The notes under the pieces: model-generated
Databases searched by the model: none
What the model was told of the DNA's origin: nothing
The model's input: the letters and a program-made list of their open reading frames with translations, nothing else
Translations under genes and position numbers: made by a program
Assembly (NCBI RefSeq): GCF_004762045.1
Contig: NZ_SJOM01000007.1
Coordinates: 1,455,672 to 1,519,671 of the forward strand
Direction: 5' to 3'
Length of the DNA: 64,000 nt
Source: Mycobacterium sp. DL99
Lineage (GTDB): Bacteria > Actinomycetota > Actinomycetes > Mycobacteriales > Mycobacteriaceae
In this document: positions 55,080-62,973 of the stretch, one piece after another
How positions within the stretch are numbered: the first letter of the stretch is position 1
Layout of the letters: the number at the start of each line of letters is the position of its first letter

Positions 55080-55994
55080 TCACTTCTCGGCGCTGATGTA
55101 GAGAACCGATGCCGCGTGGGCCTCATCCTCGACCGGTGGCAGGCCGGTACGGACCAGCAGATCGTTCGACGAGATGCCGGTGGTCCGCCACGCGTGGCCT
55201 TCCAGATACTTCGTCACGTCGGCACGGTCGCCGAGGAAGATCAGCTCGTTGAGGTCCATATCGAGGCCGTGTGCCCGCCAGCGGTCGGTGAACTCCTGCA
55301 TCCGGGCCCGGATGGTCTCCTCGTCGTTGGTCTCGGTCGCCGGCACGCCCTCGACACCGAAGCGGCTGCCCGGCGCGCTCAGCGCGGTGATCTGGTCGAG
55401 CAAACGGTCCTGGGCATCGCCTGGCAGGTAACCCAGCAACCCCTCGGCGATCCACGCCGTCGGCACCGACGGGTCGAACCCCGCCTCGGCCAGTGCCGAG
55501 GGCCAGTCGAAGCGAAGGTCGATGGCCACCGTCCGGCGCTCGGTCGTCGGCACCGCGCCCAGGCCTGCCAGGGTGGCGCTCTTGAACTCGATCACCTCGG
55601 GCTGGTCGACCTCGTACACGACGGTGCCGTCCGGCCATGGCAGCCGGTAGGCCCGGGAATCCAGCCCGGCGGCCAGGATCACTGCTTGCCGGATACCCGC
55701 GCGGCTCGCGCTCAGGAAGAAGTCGTCGAAGAAGCGGGTGCGGGCAGCCATGCCGTTGGCGAACCGGACCAGGCCGGTCGCCGCCTCTTCGTCGAGTCCC
55801 TCGGTGGTGAAGTTCTCGTCGGCGAGTTGGGAGAAGAAGTCCATCCCGACGGCGCGAACCAGGGGAGCGGCGAAGGGGTCGTCGATCACCGGATCATCGG
55901 CATTGGTGGCCATCGCACGCGCTGCTGCGACCATGGTCGCCGTGGCTCCAACGCTCGACGCCAGATCCCACGAATCGTCAGCAGTCCGGGCCAT
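55080..55994 (-). CDS. SAM-dependent methyltransferase, mycobacterial class I, copy 4
   Basis: 304-aa paralog and first gene of the array: [27 protein letters not shown], then [37 protein letters not shown], and [19 protein letters not shown]. It is divergent from secY with 323 bp between them, which must hold the array promoter. Its later motif ([15 protein letters not shown]) departs from the other copies. Confidence 0.9.
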   Translation of the reverse strand: MARTADDSWDLASSVGATATMVAAARAMATNADDPVIDDPFAAPLVRAVGMDFFSQLADENFTTEGLDEEAATGLVRFANGMAARTRFFDDFFLSASRAGIRQAVILAAGLDSRAYRLPWPDGTVVYEVDQPEVIEFKSATLAGLGAVPTTERRTVAIDLRFDWPSALAEAGFDPSVPTAWIAEGLLGYLPGDAQDRLLDQITALSAPGSRFGVEGVPATETNDEETIRARMQEFTDRWRAHGLDMDLNELIFLGDRADVTKYLEGHAWRTTGISSNDLLVRTGLPPVEDEAHAASVLYISAEK

Positions 55995-56317
55995 GGATCC
56001 CCCTTTTGTTCAGTGAAAATCAACGTGTTAGTTAGGTGATGTAATGAGCTGTCGCCGACTGTACGCTCCGATTCTGAAGAGATGCTCTGCTCCGTCGTTG
56101 GGCGGAATCTCGGACGGATCGGGCGGGCCGCAGTGGGCTGCCGCGGGTGCATGCAGGGTGGTCTCCGAGGCAACTGTTACTCTCGTAGACTGATTTGACG
56201 GCTGAGTTCGCAGGCTGCGCGCCTGCAGGGCGGCCGGACATGACTTGACCATTGACGCTGGCTCCACCAGCCCCATTTGGCACGCCGCGCTGAGAAGTCG
56301 GCTGCGCAGGAGGAAGA
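55995..56317. other. Intergenic region between the methyltransferase array and secY
   Basis: 323 bp of non-coding sequence holding the promoters of two divergent units. A possible -10 for secY is TAGACT at 56186-56191, but without a good -35. AGGAGGAAGA directly precedes the secY GTG. No ORF with a ribosome-binding site and no strong repeat was found. Confidence 0.4.
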
Positions 56318-57643
56318 GTGCTTTCGGCTTTCATCTCATCACTGCGGACGGCCGACCTCAGACGCAAGATCCTGTTCACGTTGGGCCTGGTGATCCTGTA
56401 CCGGGCCGGCGCGTCGATCCCGTCTCCGGGGGTTAACTACCCGAACGTCCAGAAGTGCATCGAGCAGGTCAGCGGCGGAGATTCGGCGCAGATCTACTCA
56501 TTGATCAACTTGTTCTCCGGCGGCGCACTGCTGCAGCTGACCGTCTTCGCGGTGGGCGTAATGCCCTACATCACCGCGAGCATCATCGTGCAGCTGTTGG
56601 TCGTGGTGATCCCGCGCTTCGAGCAGCTGCAGAAGGAAGGCCAGGCCGGTCAGGCCAAGATGACGCAGTACACGCGTTATCTGTCGATCGCGCTGGCCGT
56701 CCTGCAGGCCACCAGCATCGTGGCGCTCGCCGCCAACGGCGGGCTGTTGCAGGGCTGCAGCCTCGATATCATCCAGGACACCTCGATTTTCGGTCTGATC
56801 GTCATCGTGCTGGTGCTGACCGCAGGCGCGGCGCTGGTGATGTGGATGGGCGAGCTGATCACCGAACGCGGTATCGGCAACGGCATGTCCCTGCTGATCT
56901 TCGCCGGCATCGCGGCCCGGATCCCGGCCGAAGGCCAGACCATCCTGGAGAGTCGCGGCGGACTGGTGTTCACCGCCGTCGTCGCCGCGACTCTGGCCAT
57001 CATCGTCGGCGTGGTGTTCGTCGAGCAGGGCCAGCGCCGCATCCCGGTCCAGTACGCCAAGCGCATGGTGGGCCGCAAGATGTACGGCGGCACCTCCACC
57101 TACCTGCCGCTCAAGGTCAACCAGGCCGGTGTCATCCCGGTGATCTTCGCGTCGTCGCTGATCTACATCCCGCACCTGATCACGCAGCTGATCCAGAGCG
57201 GCAGCTCCAACCCGGGCACCGGATGGTGGGACAAGTTCGTCGCCGACTATCTGACCAACCCGGCGGATCCGGTGTACATCGCGCTCTACTTCGGCCTGAT
57301 CATCTTCTTCACGTACTTCTACGTGTCGATCACCTTCAACCCCGACGAGCGCGCCGACGAGATGAAGAAGTTCGGCGGATTCATCCCGGGCATCCGGCCC
57401 GGAAAGCCGACCGCGGACTACCTGCGGTACGTGCTCAGCCGGATCACCCTGCCCGGCTCGATCTACCTCGGTACGATCGCCGTTCTGCCCAACCTGTTCC
57501 TGCAGATCGGAAACACCGGCTCGGTACAGAATCTGCCGTTCGGCGGAACCGCGGTTCTCATCATGATCGGTGTCGGTTTGGATACCGTCAAACAGATCGA
57601 GAGCCAGCTCATGCAACGTAACTACGAAGGGTTCCTGAAGTGA
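56318..57643 (+). CDS. secY: Preprotein translocase subunit SecY
   Basis: 441-aa core of the SecYEG channel with ten membrane segments. [31 protein letters not shown] at the start, [15 protein letters not shown], and [22 protein letters not shown] near the end are diagnostic; the conserved cytoplasmic loop has [15 protein letters not shown]. The GTG start follows AGGAGGAAGA. The stop overlaps the adk start (GTGA). Confidence 0.98.
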   Translation: MLSAFISSLRTADLRRKILFTLGLVILYRAGASIPSPGVNYPNVQKCIEQVSGGDSAQIYSLINLFSGGALLQLTVFAVGVMPYITASIIVQLLVVVIPRFEQLQKEGQAGQAKMTQYTRYLSIALAVLQATSIVALAANGGLLQGCSLDIIQDTSIFGLIVIVLVLTAGAALVMWMGELITERGIGNGMSLLIFAGIAARIPAEGQTILESRGGLVFTAVVAATLAIIVGVVFVEQGQRRIPVQYAKRMVGRKMYGGTSTYLPLKVNQAGVIPVIFASSLIYIPHLITQLIQSGSSNPGTGWWDKFVADYLTNPADPVYIALYFGLIIFFTYFYVSITFNPDERADEMKKFGGFIPGIRPGKPTADYLRYVLSRITLPGSIYLGTIAVLPNLFLQIGNTGSVQNLPFGGTAVLIMIGVGLDTVKQIESQLMQRNYEGFLK

Positions 57644-58185
57644 GAGTCGTCCTACTCGGACCGCCCGGCGCGGGCAAAGGCACGCAGGCAGAGAAGCTGT
57701 CCGAGAAGCTCGGCATCCCGCAAATCTCCACCGGGGACCTGTTCCGCAAGAACATCGGTGAGGGCACCCCGCTCGGGCTGGAGGCCAAGGGCTACCTGGA
57801 CGCCGGCGACCTGGTGCCCGCTGAGCTGACCAACCGTCTGGTCGAGGACCGCATCGATCAGGCCGACGCCGCTGACGGATTCATCCTCGACGGCTACCCC
57901 CGATCGGTCGAGCAGGCCGGTGCGCTCAAGGACATGCTTGCCGCGCGCAACACCAAGCTCGATGCGGTGGTGGAGTTCCAGGTGTCCGAGGACGAGCTGC
58001 TGACCCGGCTCAAGGGCCGTGGTCGCGCCGACGACACCGACGAGGTCATCCGCAACCGGATGAAGGTCTACCGCGACGAGACCGAGCCGCTGCTGGAGTA
58101 CTACCGCGACGACCTGAAGACCGTGGATGCGGTGGGTGCCCTCGACGAGGTGTTCGCCCGCGCGTTGCACGCACTGGGTAAGTGA
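57640..58185 (+). CDS. adk: Adenylate kinase
   Basis: 181-aa enzyme interconverting ATP plus AMP with two ADP. The P-loop is [13 protein letters not shown], the AMP site has [12 protein letters not shown], and the NMP/lid region [16 protein letters not shown] is present. It is the short-lid form usual in actinobacteria. GTG start overlapping the secY stop; its own stop overlaps map in the same way. Confidence 0.97.
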   Translation: MRVVLLGPPGAGKGTQAEKLSEKLGIPQISTGDLFRKNIGEGTPLGLEAKGYLDAGDLVPAELTNRLVEDRIDQADAADGFILDGYPRSVEQAGALKDMLAARNTKLDAVVEFQVSEDELLTRLKGRGRADDTDEVIRNRMKVYRDETEPLLEYYRDDLKTVDAVGALDEVFARALHALGK

Positions 58186-58979
58186 TCAGATTGCCGGGGT
58201 TGCGTAAGCGCAAGGTCGTTGCGCAGCGTAGCGCCGGAGAGTTGGACGCGATGGCCGTGGCCGGGGCGCTCGTCGCCTCGGCGCTGCGCGCAGTCCGCGC
58301 TGCCGCCGCCCCGGGCGTGTCCACCCTCGAGCTGGACCAGATCGCCGAGTCCGTCATCCGTGACGGTGGCGGCACCCCGTCGTTCCTCGGCTATCACGGA
58401 TTCCCGGCCAGTATTTGCGCATCCGTCAATGACCGTGTGGTGCACGGCATTCCGTCGGCCGGAGAGAAACTGGCCGCCGGAGATCTGGTGTCCATCGACT
58501 GCGGCGCGATCGTCGACGGGTGGCACGGCGACTCGGCGGTCACCTTCGGAATCGGCGCGCTCATCGCGGCCGACGAAGCCCTTTCTGCCGCAACGAAATC
58601 GGCCATGGAGGCCGGCATCGCCGCGATGCTGCCAGGAAATCGGCTGACCGACGTCTCGCACGCGATCGAGGTCGAGACCCACGCCGCCGAGGCTCGCCAC
58701 GACCGCAAGTACGGCATCGTCGACGGCTACGGCGGCCACGGCATCGGCCGGCAGATGCACATGGACCCGTTCCTGCCCAACGAGGGCTCACCGGGGCGCG
58801 GCCCGTACCTGGAGCCCGGCTCGGTACTGGCCATCGAACCCATGCTCACCCTGGGTACCACCGAGACCAAGATTCTCGACGACGAGTGGACTGTCGTCAC
58901 CGCCGACGGGACCCGCGCGGCGCACTGGGAGCACACCGTCGCCGTCACCGAAGACGGCCCCCGAATCCTCACCCGGTAA
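58182..58979 (+). CDS. map: Methionine aminopeptidase, type I
   Basis: 265-aa metalloprotease that removes the N-terminal Met of new proteins. Metal ligands are seen in [20 protein letters not shown] (two Asp), GHGIGRQMH (His), LAIEPMLT (Glu) and [12 protein letters not shown] (Glu). [24 protein letters not shown] is the family start. It follows adk with GTGA overlap. Mycobacteria usually have a second map elsewhere. Confidence 0.97.
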   Translation: MIRLPGLRKRKVVAQRSAGELDAMAVAGALVASALRAVRAAAAPGVSTLELDQIAESVIRDGGGTPSFLGYHGFPASICASVNDRVVHGIPSAGEKLAAGDLVSIDCGAIVDGWHGDSAVTFGIGALIAADEALSAATKSAMEAGIAAMLPGNRLTDVSHAIEVETHAAEARHDRKYGIVDGYGGHGIGRQMHMDPFLPNEGSPGRGPYLEPGSVLAIEPMLTLGTTETKILDDEWTVVTADGTRAAHWEHTVAVTEDGPRILTR

Positions 58980-59048
58980 TTAGCGCCAGCAATCACTACC
59001 CGAATCGGGCGCCTGCGCTGGTGTATGCCCGCGCGCAAAGGTAGTAAT

Positions 59049-59076
59049 TGAACCGGATCGCCACCAACGTCGTATC
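59049..59076 (+). promoter_or_regulatory. SigL-type ECF promoter of sigL-rslA
   Basis: TGAACC (59049-59054), a 16-bp spacer, and CGTATC (59071-59076), about 18 bp before the sigL start region. This is the -35/-10 pattern of SigL promoters in M. tuberculosis, where sigL is autoregulated. The same pattern recurs at 60505-60532. Confidence 0.75.
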
Positions 59077-59093
59077 ACAGACGGAGGTAGGGA

Positions 59094-59621
59094 ATGGATG
59101 ATCCGGAGGCCGCCATGATGCGGGTGCTCTACGACGAGCATGCTGCCGCGCTATGGCGCTACGCACTTCGGCTCACGGGTGACCGTGCCCGGGCCGAGGA
59201 CGTGGTGCAGGAGACGCTGCTGCGTGCGTGGCGTCACCCTGACGTCACCGCCGATACCGATCGATCAGCACGTGCCTGGTTGTTCACCGTGGCGCGCAAT
59301 ATGATCATCGATGAGCGTCGGAGTGCCCGGTTTCGGAATGAAACCGGTGTGCCCGACCCGGAACAGGTGGCAGACCATGCCGGGACTGTTGCGACCCCCG
59401 ACCAAGTGGACAACGCCTTGGATCGAATACTGCTGACCACAGCGCTGAGCCAACTGTCCGACGAACACCGGGCAGTGGTCCGCCGGGCGTACTACCAGGG
59501 CTGGACCACCGGGCAGATTGCCGACGATCTGCATATACCCGAGGGCACCGTGAAATCACGGCTGCACTATGCGGTACGCGCGTTACGACTGAACTTGCAG
59601 GAGATGGGGGTGACACGATGA
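59094..59621 (+). CDS. sigL: ECF RNA polymerase sigma factor SigL
   Basis: 175-aa ECF sigma factor. Region 2 shows LYDEHAAALWRYALRLTGDRARAEDVVQETLLRAW and RAWLFTVARNMIIDERRSARFRN; region 4 shows LSDEHRAVVRRAYYQGWTTGQIADDLHIPEGTVKSRLHYAVRALRL. Both are nearly the mycobacterial SigL sequence, and rslA follows with a 4-bp overlap. GGAGGTAGGG lies before the ATG at 59094. Transcription is likely from its own SigL promoter. Confidence 0.95.
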   Translation: MDDPEAAMMRVLYDEHAAALWRYALRLTGDRARAEDVVQETLLRAWRHPDVTADTDRSARAWLFTVARNMIIDERRSARFRNETGVPDPEQVADHAGTVATPDQVDNALDRILLTTALSQLSDEHRAVVRRAYYQGWTTGQIADDLHIPEGTVKSRLHYAVRALRLNLQEMGVTR

Positions 59622-60352
59622 CACAGTTCGGTGTACCCCACATTCCTGATCCGGTGGAATCCGATCGTTACCGGACCTGGGATGCGGCCTACGTGCTGGG
59701 ATCGCTGGAAAGCAGCGAGCGCCGCGAGTATGAGGCCCATCTGGAGGGCTGCGGGCGGTGCCGTTCCTCGGTGGCCGAGTTGAGTGGTATGCCCGCGCTG
59801 CTGGCCATGCTCGACCTTGACGACGTGCTCGCCCTCGAATCAGAACAGCCCGATCCGCCGCTGCGGCCCGAGGTGCTGCAGTCCGTGCTGGCCAAGGTGA
59901 GCTGGGGGCGGCGGCGCTCGCGGTGGGTGACCACGGCGGCCGTGGGCCTGGCCGCGGCGCTGCTGGCGGTCGGTGTGGTGATCGGTATCCGTCCCGAGGT
60001 GTTCGGCCTGCACAGCGGCACCGAACAGCAGACCTCGCAGATGCTGGCCATGAGCAAGGTCTCCGACACTCCCATCAACGCCAGCATCGCGATGACCAGC
60101 TATTCGTGGGGCACCCGGATCGACATGGCCTGCAGTTACGGCAGCTGGGGCAAGCAGGATACGCCTCCGCAGAACCTGGGCATGGTGGTGATCGGCCGGG
60201 ACGGCAGCCACAGCGAGATCGCGACGTGGCTGGGGCTGTCCGGCGCCACCGCACTGCCCAGCGGCAATACCCAGATGCCGATGACGGATATCGCTGCGGT
60301 GCAACTGGTTACGTCCCCCGAAGGCAAGGTACTGCTGGAAAAGCAGCTCTGA
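59618..60352 (+). CDS. rslA: Anti-sigma-L factor RslA
   Basis: 244-aa membrane anti-sigma factor that holds SigL until released. The zinc-associated anti-sigma motif is HLEGCGRC (His41, Cys45, Cys48), a redox-sensitive site. A single membrane segment (TTAAVGLAAALLAVGVVIGI) near residue 110 separates it from an extracellular domain of about 120 residues. It overlaps sigL by 4 bp. The downstream hairpin at 60388-60435 ends the unit. Confidence 0.95.
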   Translation: MTQFGVPHIPDPVESDRYRTWDAAYVLGSLESSERREYEAHLEGCGRCRSSVAELSGMPALLAMLDLDDVLALESEQPDPPLRPEVLQSVLAKVSWGRRRSRWVTTAAVGLAAALLAVGVVIGIRPEVFGLHSGTEQQTSQMLAMSKVSDTPINASIAMTSYSWGTRIDMACSYGSWGKQDTPPQNLGMVVIGRDGSHSEIATWLGLSGATALPSGNTQMPMTDIAAVQLVTSPEGKVLLEKQL

Positions 60353-60387
60353 GCTTCCGGCCCTGCCGACCGGCTCAGGCGCAGCTT

Positions 60388-60435
60388 CGTCACGCTGGAG
60401 TGGCCCTCGGACCCGAGGGACACTCCAGCGTGACG
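60388..60435 (+). terminator. Hairpin terminator after sigL-rslA
   Basis: Long stem of about 22 bp: CGTCACGCTGGAGTG at 60388-60402 continues into GCCCTCG and pairs with 60414-60435 (CGAGGGACACTCC...), with one mismatch and a 3-4 nt loop. It separates rslA from the next transcription unit, which therefore needs its own promoter. Confidence 0.75.
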
Positions 60436-60504
60436 TTCGGCGTGGCTACCACCTTGGGATGTCCTGCGATATCGCGGGGAGTTTGCACAAATCCCGTCTC
60501 GCGG

Positions 60505-60532
60505 TGAACCGACGCCGTCCACGCGTCGTGTC
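60505..60532 (+). promoter_or_regulatory. SigL-type ECF promoter of the ThDP/SRPBCC/KAS III-like cassette
   Basis: TGAACC (60505-60510), a 16-bp spacer and CGTGTC (60527-60532), 29 bp before the ATG of the ThDP enzyme gene. It has the same -35, the same spacer length and a one-base different -10 compared with the sigL promoter 1.4 kb upstream. It places the cassette in the SigL regulon by inference. Confidence 0.75.
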
Positions 60533-60560
60533 ACTGGCAGAGCACGGAAGTAGGTGACAC

Positions 60561-62303
60561 ATGGTCGAGACGCACAGGGTGGTGGACCACATCGTCAGCC
60601 ATCTGGCCGCGAATGGGGTCTCACACATCTTCGGCGTGGACGGTGCCAACATCGAGGACCTCTACGACGCGGCGTACTTCCGTGACGACATCACCGCGGT
60701 GCTGGCCAAACACGAATTCTCCGCTGCCACAATGGCAGACGGATACAGCCGCAGCGGCGCCGGGATCGGCGTGGTGGCGGCGACTTCCGGCGGCGGCTGC
60801 CTGAACACCGTGCCCGGGCTGGCGGAATCGCTGGCCAGCCGGGTTCCCGTGCTGGCCCTGATCGGGCAGGCGCCGACGACGCTCGACGGCCACGGTGCCT
60901 TCCAGGACACCAGTGGGGACAACGGCAGCCTGGACGGGCACGCCTTGTTCTCGGCGGTCTCGGTGTACTGCCGCAGGGTGCTGACGCCCGCTGACATCGT
61001 CACCGCGTTGCCCGAAGCTCTGGCTGCCGCCCGCACCGGTGGACCCGCGGTGTTGTTACTGCCCAAGAACATTCAGCAGGCCGAGCTGGGGGAGTTCGGT
61101 GCCGGCAACGGACGGGCCGGCGCCACCGGGACGACCGCACGCCATTCCGATCTCGGCGTGCTCGAACAGGCCCTGCGCGGCGTCGACGGCCCGATCACGA
61201 TCATCGCCGGTGAACAGGTGGCGAGAGACGACGCCCGCGCCGAACTGGAACGACTGCGGGCCACGCTGCGGGCGCAGGTGGCCACGGTGCCCGACGCCAA
61301 AGACGTGGCGGGCATCCCCGGGCTCGGCTCGTCCTCCTCGTTGGGGGTGGCCGGCGTGATGGGCCATCCCGGGGTGTCCGTTGCCGCAGCGCGGAGCGCA
61401 CTGTGCCTGCTGGTCGGCACCCGCATGACGGTGACCGCCCGGACGGGCCTCGACGGCGCGCTGGGTTCGGTACCGACCTACTCGATCGGCGCCCAGGTGC
61501 CCCACCTCTCGTGTACCCACCTCCATTCAGATGATCTGCGGGTATCGCTGACGCTGCTGGCCCGGGCGCTGTCCGGTCCCGGCCGACCCGCCCAGCTTCG
61601 GGTGGCGGACATGGCCCCGCGGACCGAATTGCGCCCACCGGCCCATGACGGTCCGGGCATCCGGTACCGCGACGCGATGGCCGTGCTCGACGAGGCCCTG
61701 CCCGACGGCACCGACATCGTCGTCGACGCGGGCAACGTCGGGGCCTCGGCCATCCACTATCTGCCGGCCCGGCGCGACGGCCGCTTCATGGTGGCGCTGG
61801 GCATGGGCGGGATGGGCTACAGCTTCGGCGCGGGCATCGGGATGACGTTCCACCGGGCCACTGCGGTCGGCGCTGTGACCAACCGGCGCACCGCGGTGAT
61901 CGCAGGTGACGGCTCATTCTTCATGCACGGCATGGAGATTCACACTGCGGTGCAGTACCGGCTGCCGATCACGTTCGTGCTGTTCGACAACCATGCCCAC
62001 GCCATGTGCGTCACCCGCGAACAGCTGTTCTACGACGATCGCTACTCCTACAACAGGTTCGGCCCGAGCCGGCTGGGTGCCGGGCTGGCGGCGATGTTCC
62101 CCGGCCTGCCCGCATACGACGTCACCGAGATCCGTCAACTGCCCCAGGCACTCGGCATGGCACTGGACACCGACGGCCCATCGGTGCTGAGCATCGAATG
62201 CTCAGCCGACGAAATCCCGCCGTTCGCAGCATTTCTCACCCCCAACGACAGCACACCTTCCACGTCAGAGGAGAACAGGACCCATGTCACTGCCCGCGCT
62301 TGA
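60561..62303 (+). CDS. Thiamine diphosphate-dependent enzyme (acetolactate synthase/decarboxylase-like)
   Basis: 580-aa ThDP enzyme with the usual three domains. The PYR domain has the catalytic Glu52 in AKHEFSAATMADGYSR and the FGVDGANIEDLYDA opening. The PP domain has the ThDP/Mg motif GDGSFFMHGMEIHTAVQY (G449-D450-G451), ending 26 residues later in FDNHAH (Asp476-Asn477 instead of the more common Asn-Asn). The family includes acetolactate synthase, benzoylformate decarboxylase and acyloin-forming lyases; the product here is unknown. It overlaps the SRPBCC-like gene and is preceded by a SigL-type promoter. Confidence 0.85.
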   Translation: MVETHRVVDHIVSHLAANGVSHIFGVDGANIEDLYDAAYFRDDITAVLAKHEFSAATMADGYSRSGAGIGVVAATSGGGCLNTVPGLAESLASRVPVLALIGQAPTTLDGHGAFQDTSGDNGSLDGHALFSAVSVYCRRVLTPADIVTALPEALAAARTGGPAVLLLPKNIQQAELGEFGAGNGRAGATGTTARHSDLGVLEQALRGVDGPITIIAGEQVARDDARAELERLRATLRAQVATVPDAKDVAGIPGLGSSSSLGVAGVMGHPGVSVAAARSALCLLVGTRMTVTARTGLDGALGSVPTYSIGAQVPHLSCTHLHSDDLRVSLTLLARALSGPGRPAQLRVADMAPRTELRPPAHDGPGIRYRDAMAVLDEALPDGTDIVVDAGNVGASAIHYLPARRDGRFMVALGMGGMGYSFGAGIGMTFHRATAVGAVTNRRTAVIAGDGSFFMHGMEIHTAVQYRLPITFVLFDNHAHAMCVTREQLFYDDRYSYNRFGPSRLGAGLAAMFPGLPAYDVTEIRQLPQALGMALDTDGPSVLSIECSADEIPPFAAFLTPNDSTPSTSEENRTHVTARA

Positions 62304-62964
62304 AGACATCACGGCCCATCGGGCCACCCGCACCCCGCTCGACGGACTGATCCGGATCGAGACCTCACCCAAGGAGCAGGCCACCCCGATCATCATGGAC
62401 ATGATGCGGTCGGTCTACCCGCATGACCAGGTGTTCGGTCAGTACTGCACGGTCAACGACTACATCGAGTGCCCACCCGACGAGTTGTTCGACTACATGT
62501 CCGACACCCGCTGCCTGGAAGAGTGGACGTACAGCCTGCGTGGTTTCACCCCGACCGAGGAGCCCGGGTTGTGGCTGGCCCATGATCGGCTCGGTGCCGG
62601 GCCGTCGGGCCCGGGCAGCGCGATCTACACCCGCACGGTGGCCAACCGCGACGCGCTCACCGTGGACTACCACTGCGCCTGGGATCAGGGCAAGCACCTG
62701 TGGATGATCTACCTGATGCGGATCGTCGATGCGCAGGTGGTCTTGGACAAGCCGGGATCGGTTGTGCTGTGGACGAATTGCCATCATCCGTTCTACGACG
62801 AGAACCCCTACCCGGAGACCGCGCCGCAGGCGCGACCGGTCTGGGTGGGCGACTTCTGGGACATGTTCGGCCCCGGCCACCTGCTGGAATTGCGAAACCT
62901 CAAGGCGATCGCCGAATACCGGCACCGCAACGGCCTGCCGGTCACCCCGGCCTGGATGAAGTGA
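62284..62964 (+). CDS. SRPBCC-like protein
   Basis: 226-aa protein resembling SRPBCC/polyketide cyclase-type lipid-binding folds. The clearest part is CTVNDYIECPPDELFDYMSDTRCLEEWTYSLRGF, the standard beta-helix-beta opening of that superfamily, and VVLWTNCHHPFYDEN with WDMFGPGHLLELRNLKAIAEYRH as the C-terminal helix. It overlaps the ThDP gene by 20 bp and has AGGAGAACAGG before the ATG. It could bind or cyclise a hydrophobic intermediate made by its neighbours. Confidence 0.7.
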   Translation: MSLPALEDITAHRATRTPLDGLIRIETSPKEQATPIIMDMMRSVYPHDQVFGQYCTVNDYIECPPDELFDYMSDTRCLEEWTYSLRGFTPTEEPGLWLAHDRLGAGPSGPGSAIYTRTVANRDALTVDYHCAWDQGKHLWMIYLMRIVDAQVVLDKPGSVVLWTNCHHPFYDENPYPETAPQARPVWVGDFWDMFGPGHLLELRNLKAIAEYRHRNGLPVTPAWMK

Positions 62965-62973
62965 GGCCCGGCC

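Noticed and set aside
56098..56103. TTGGGC as the -35 of a secY promoter
   Set aside because: No acceptable -10 follows at 16-19 bp.
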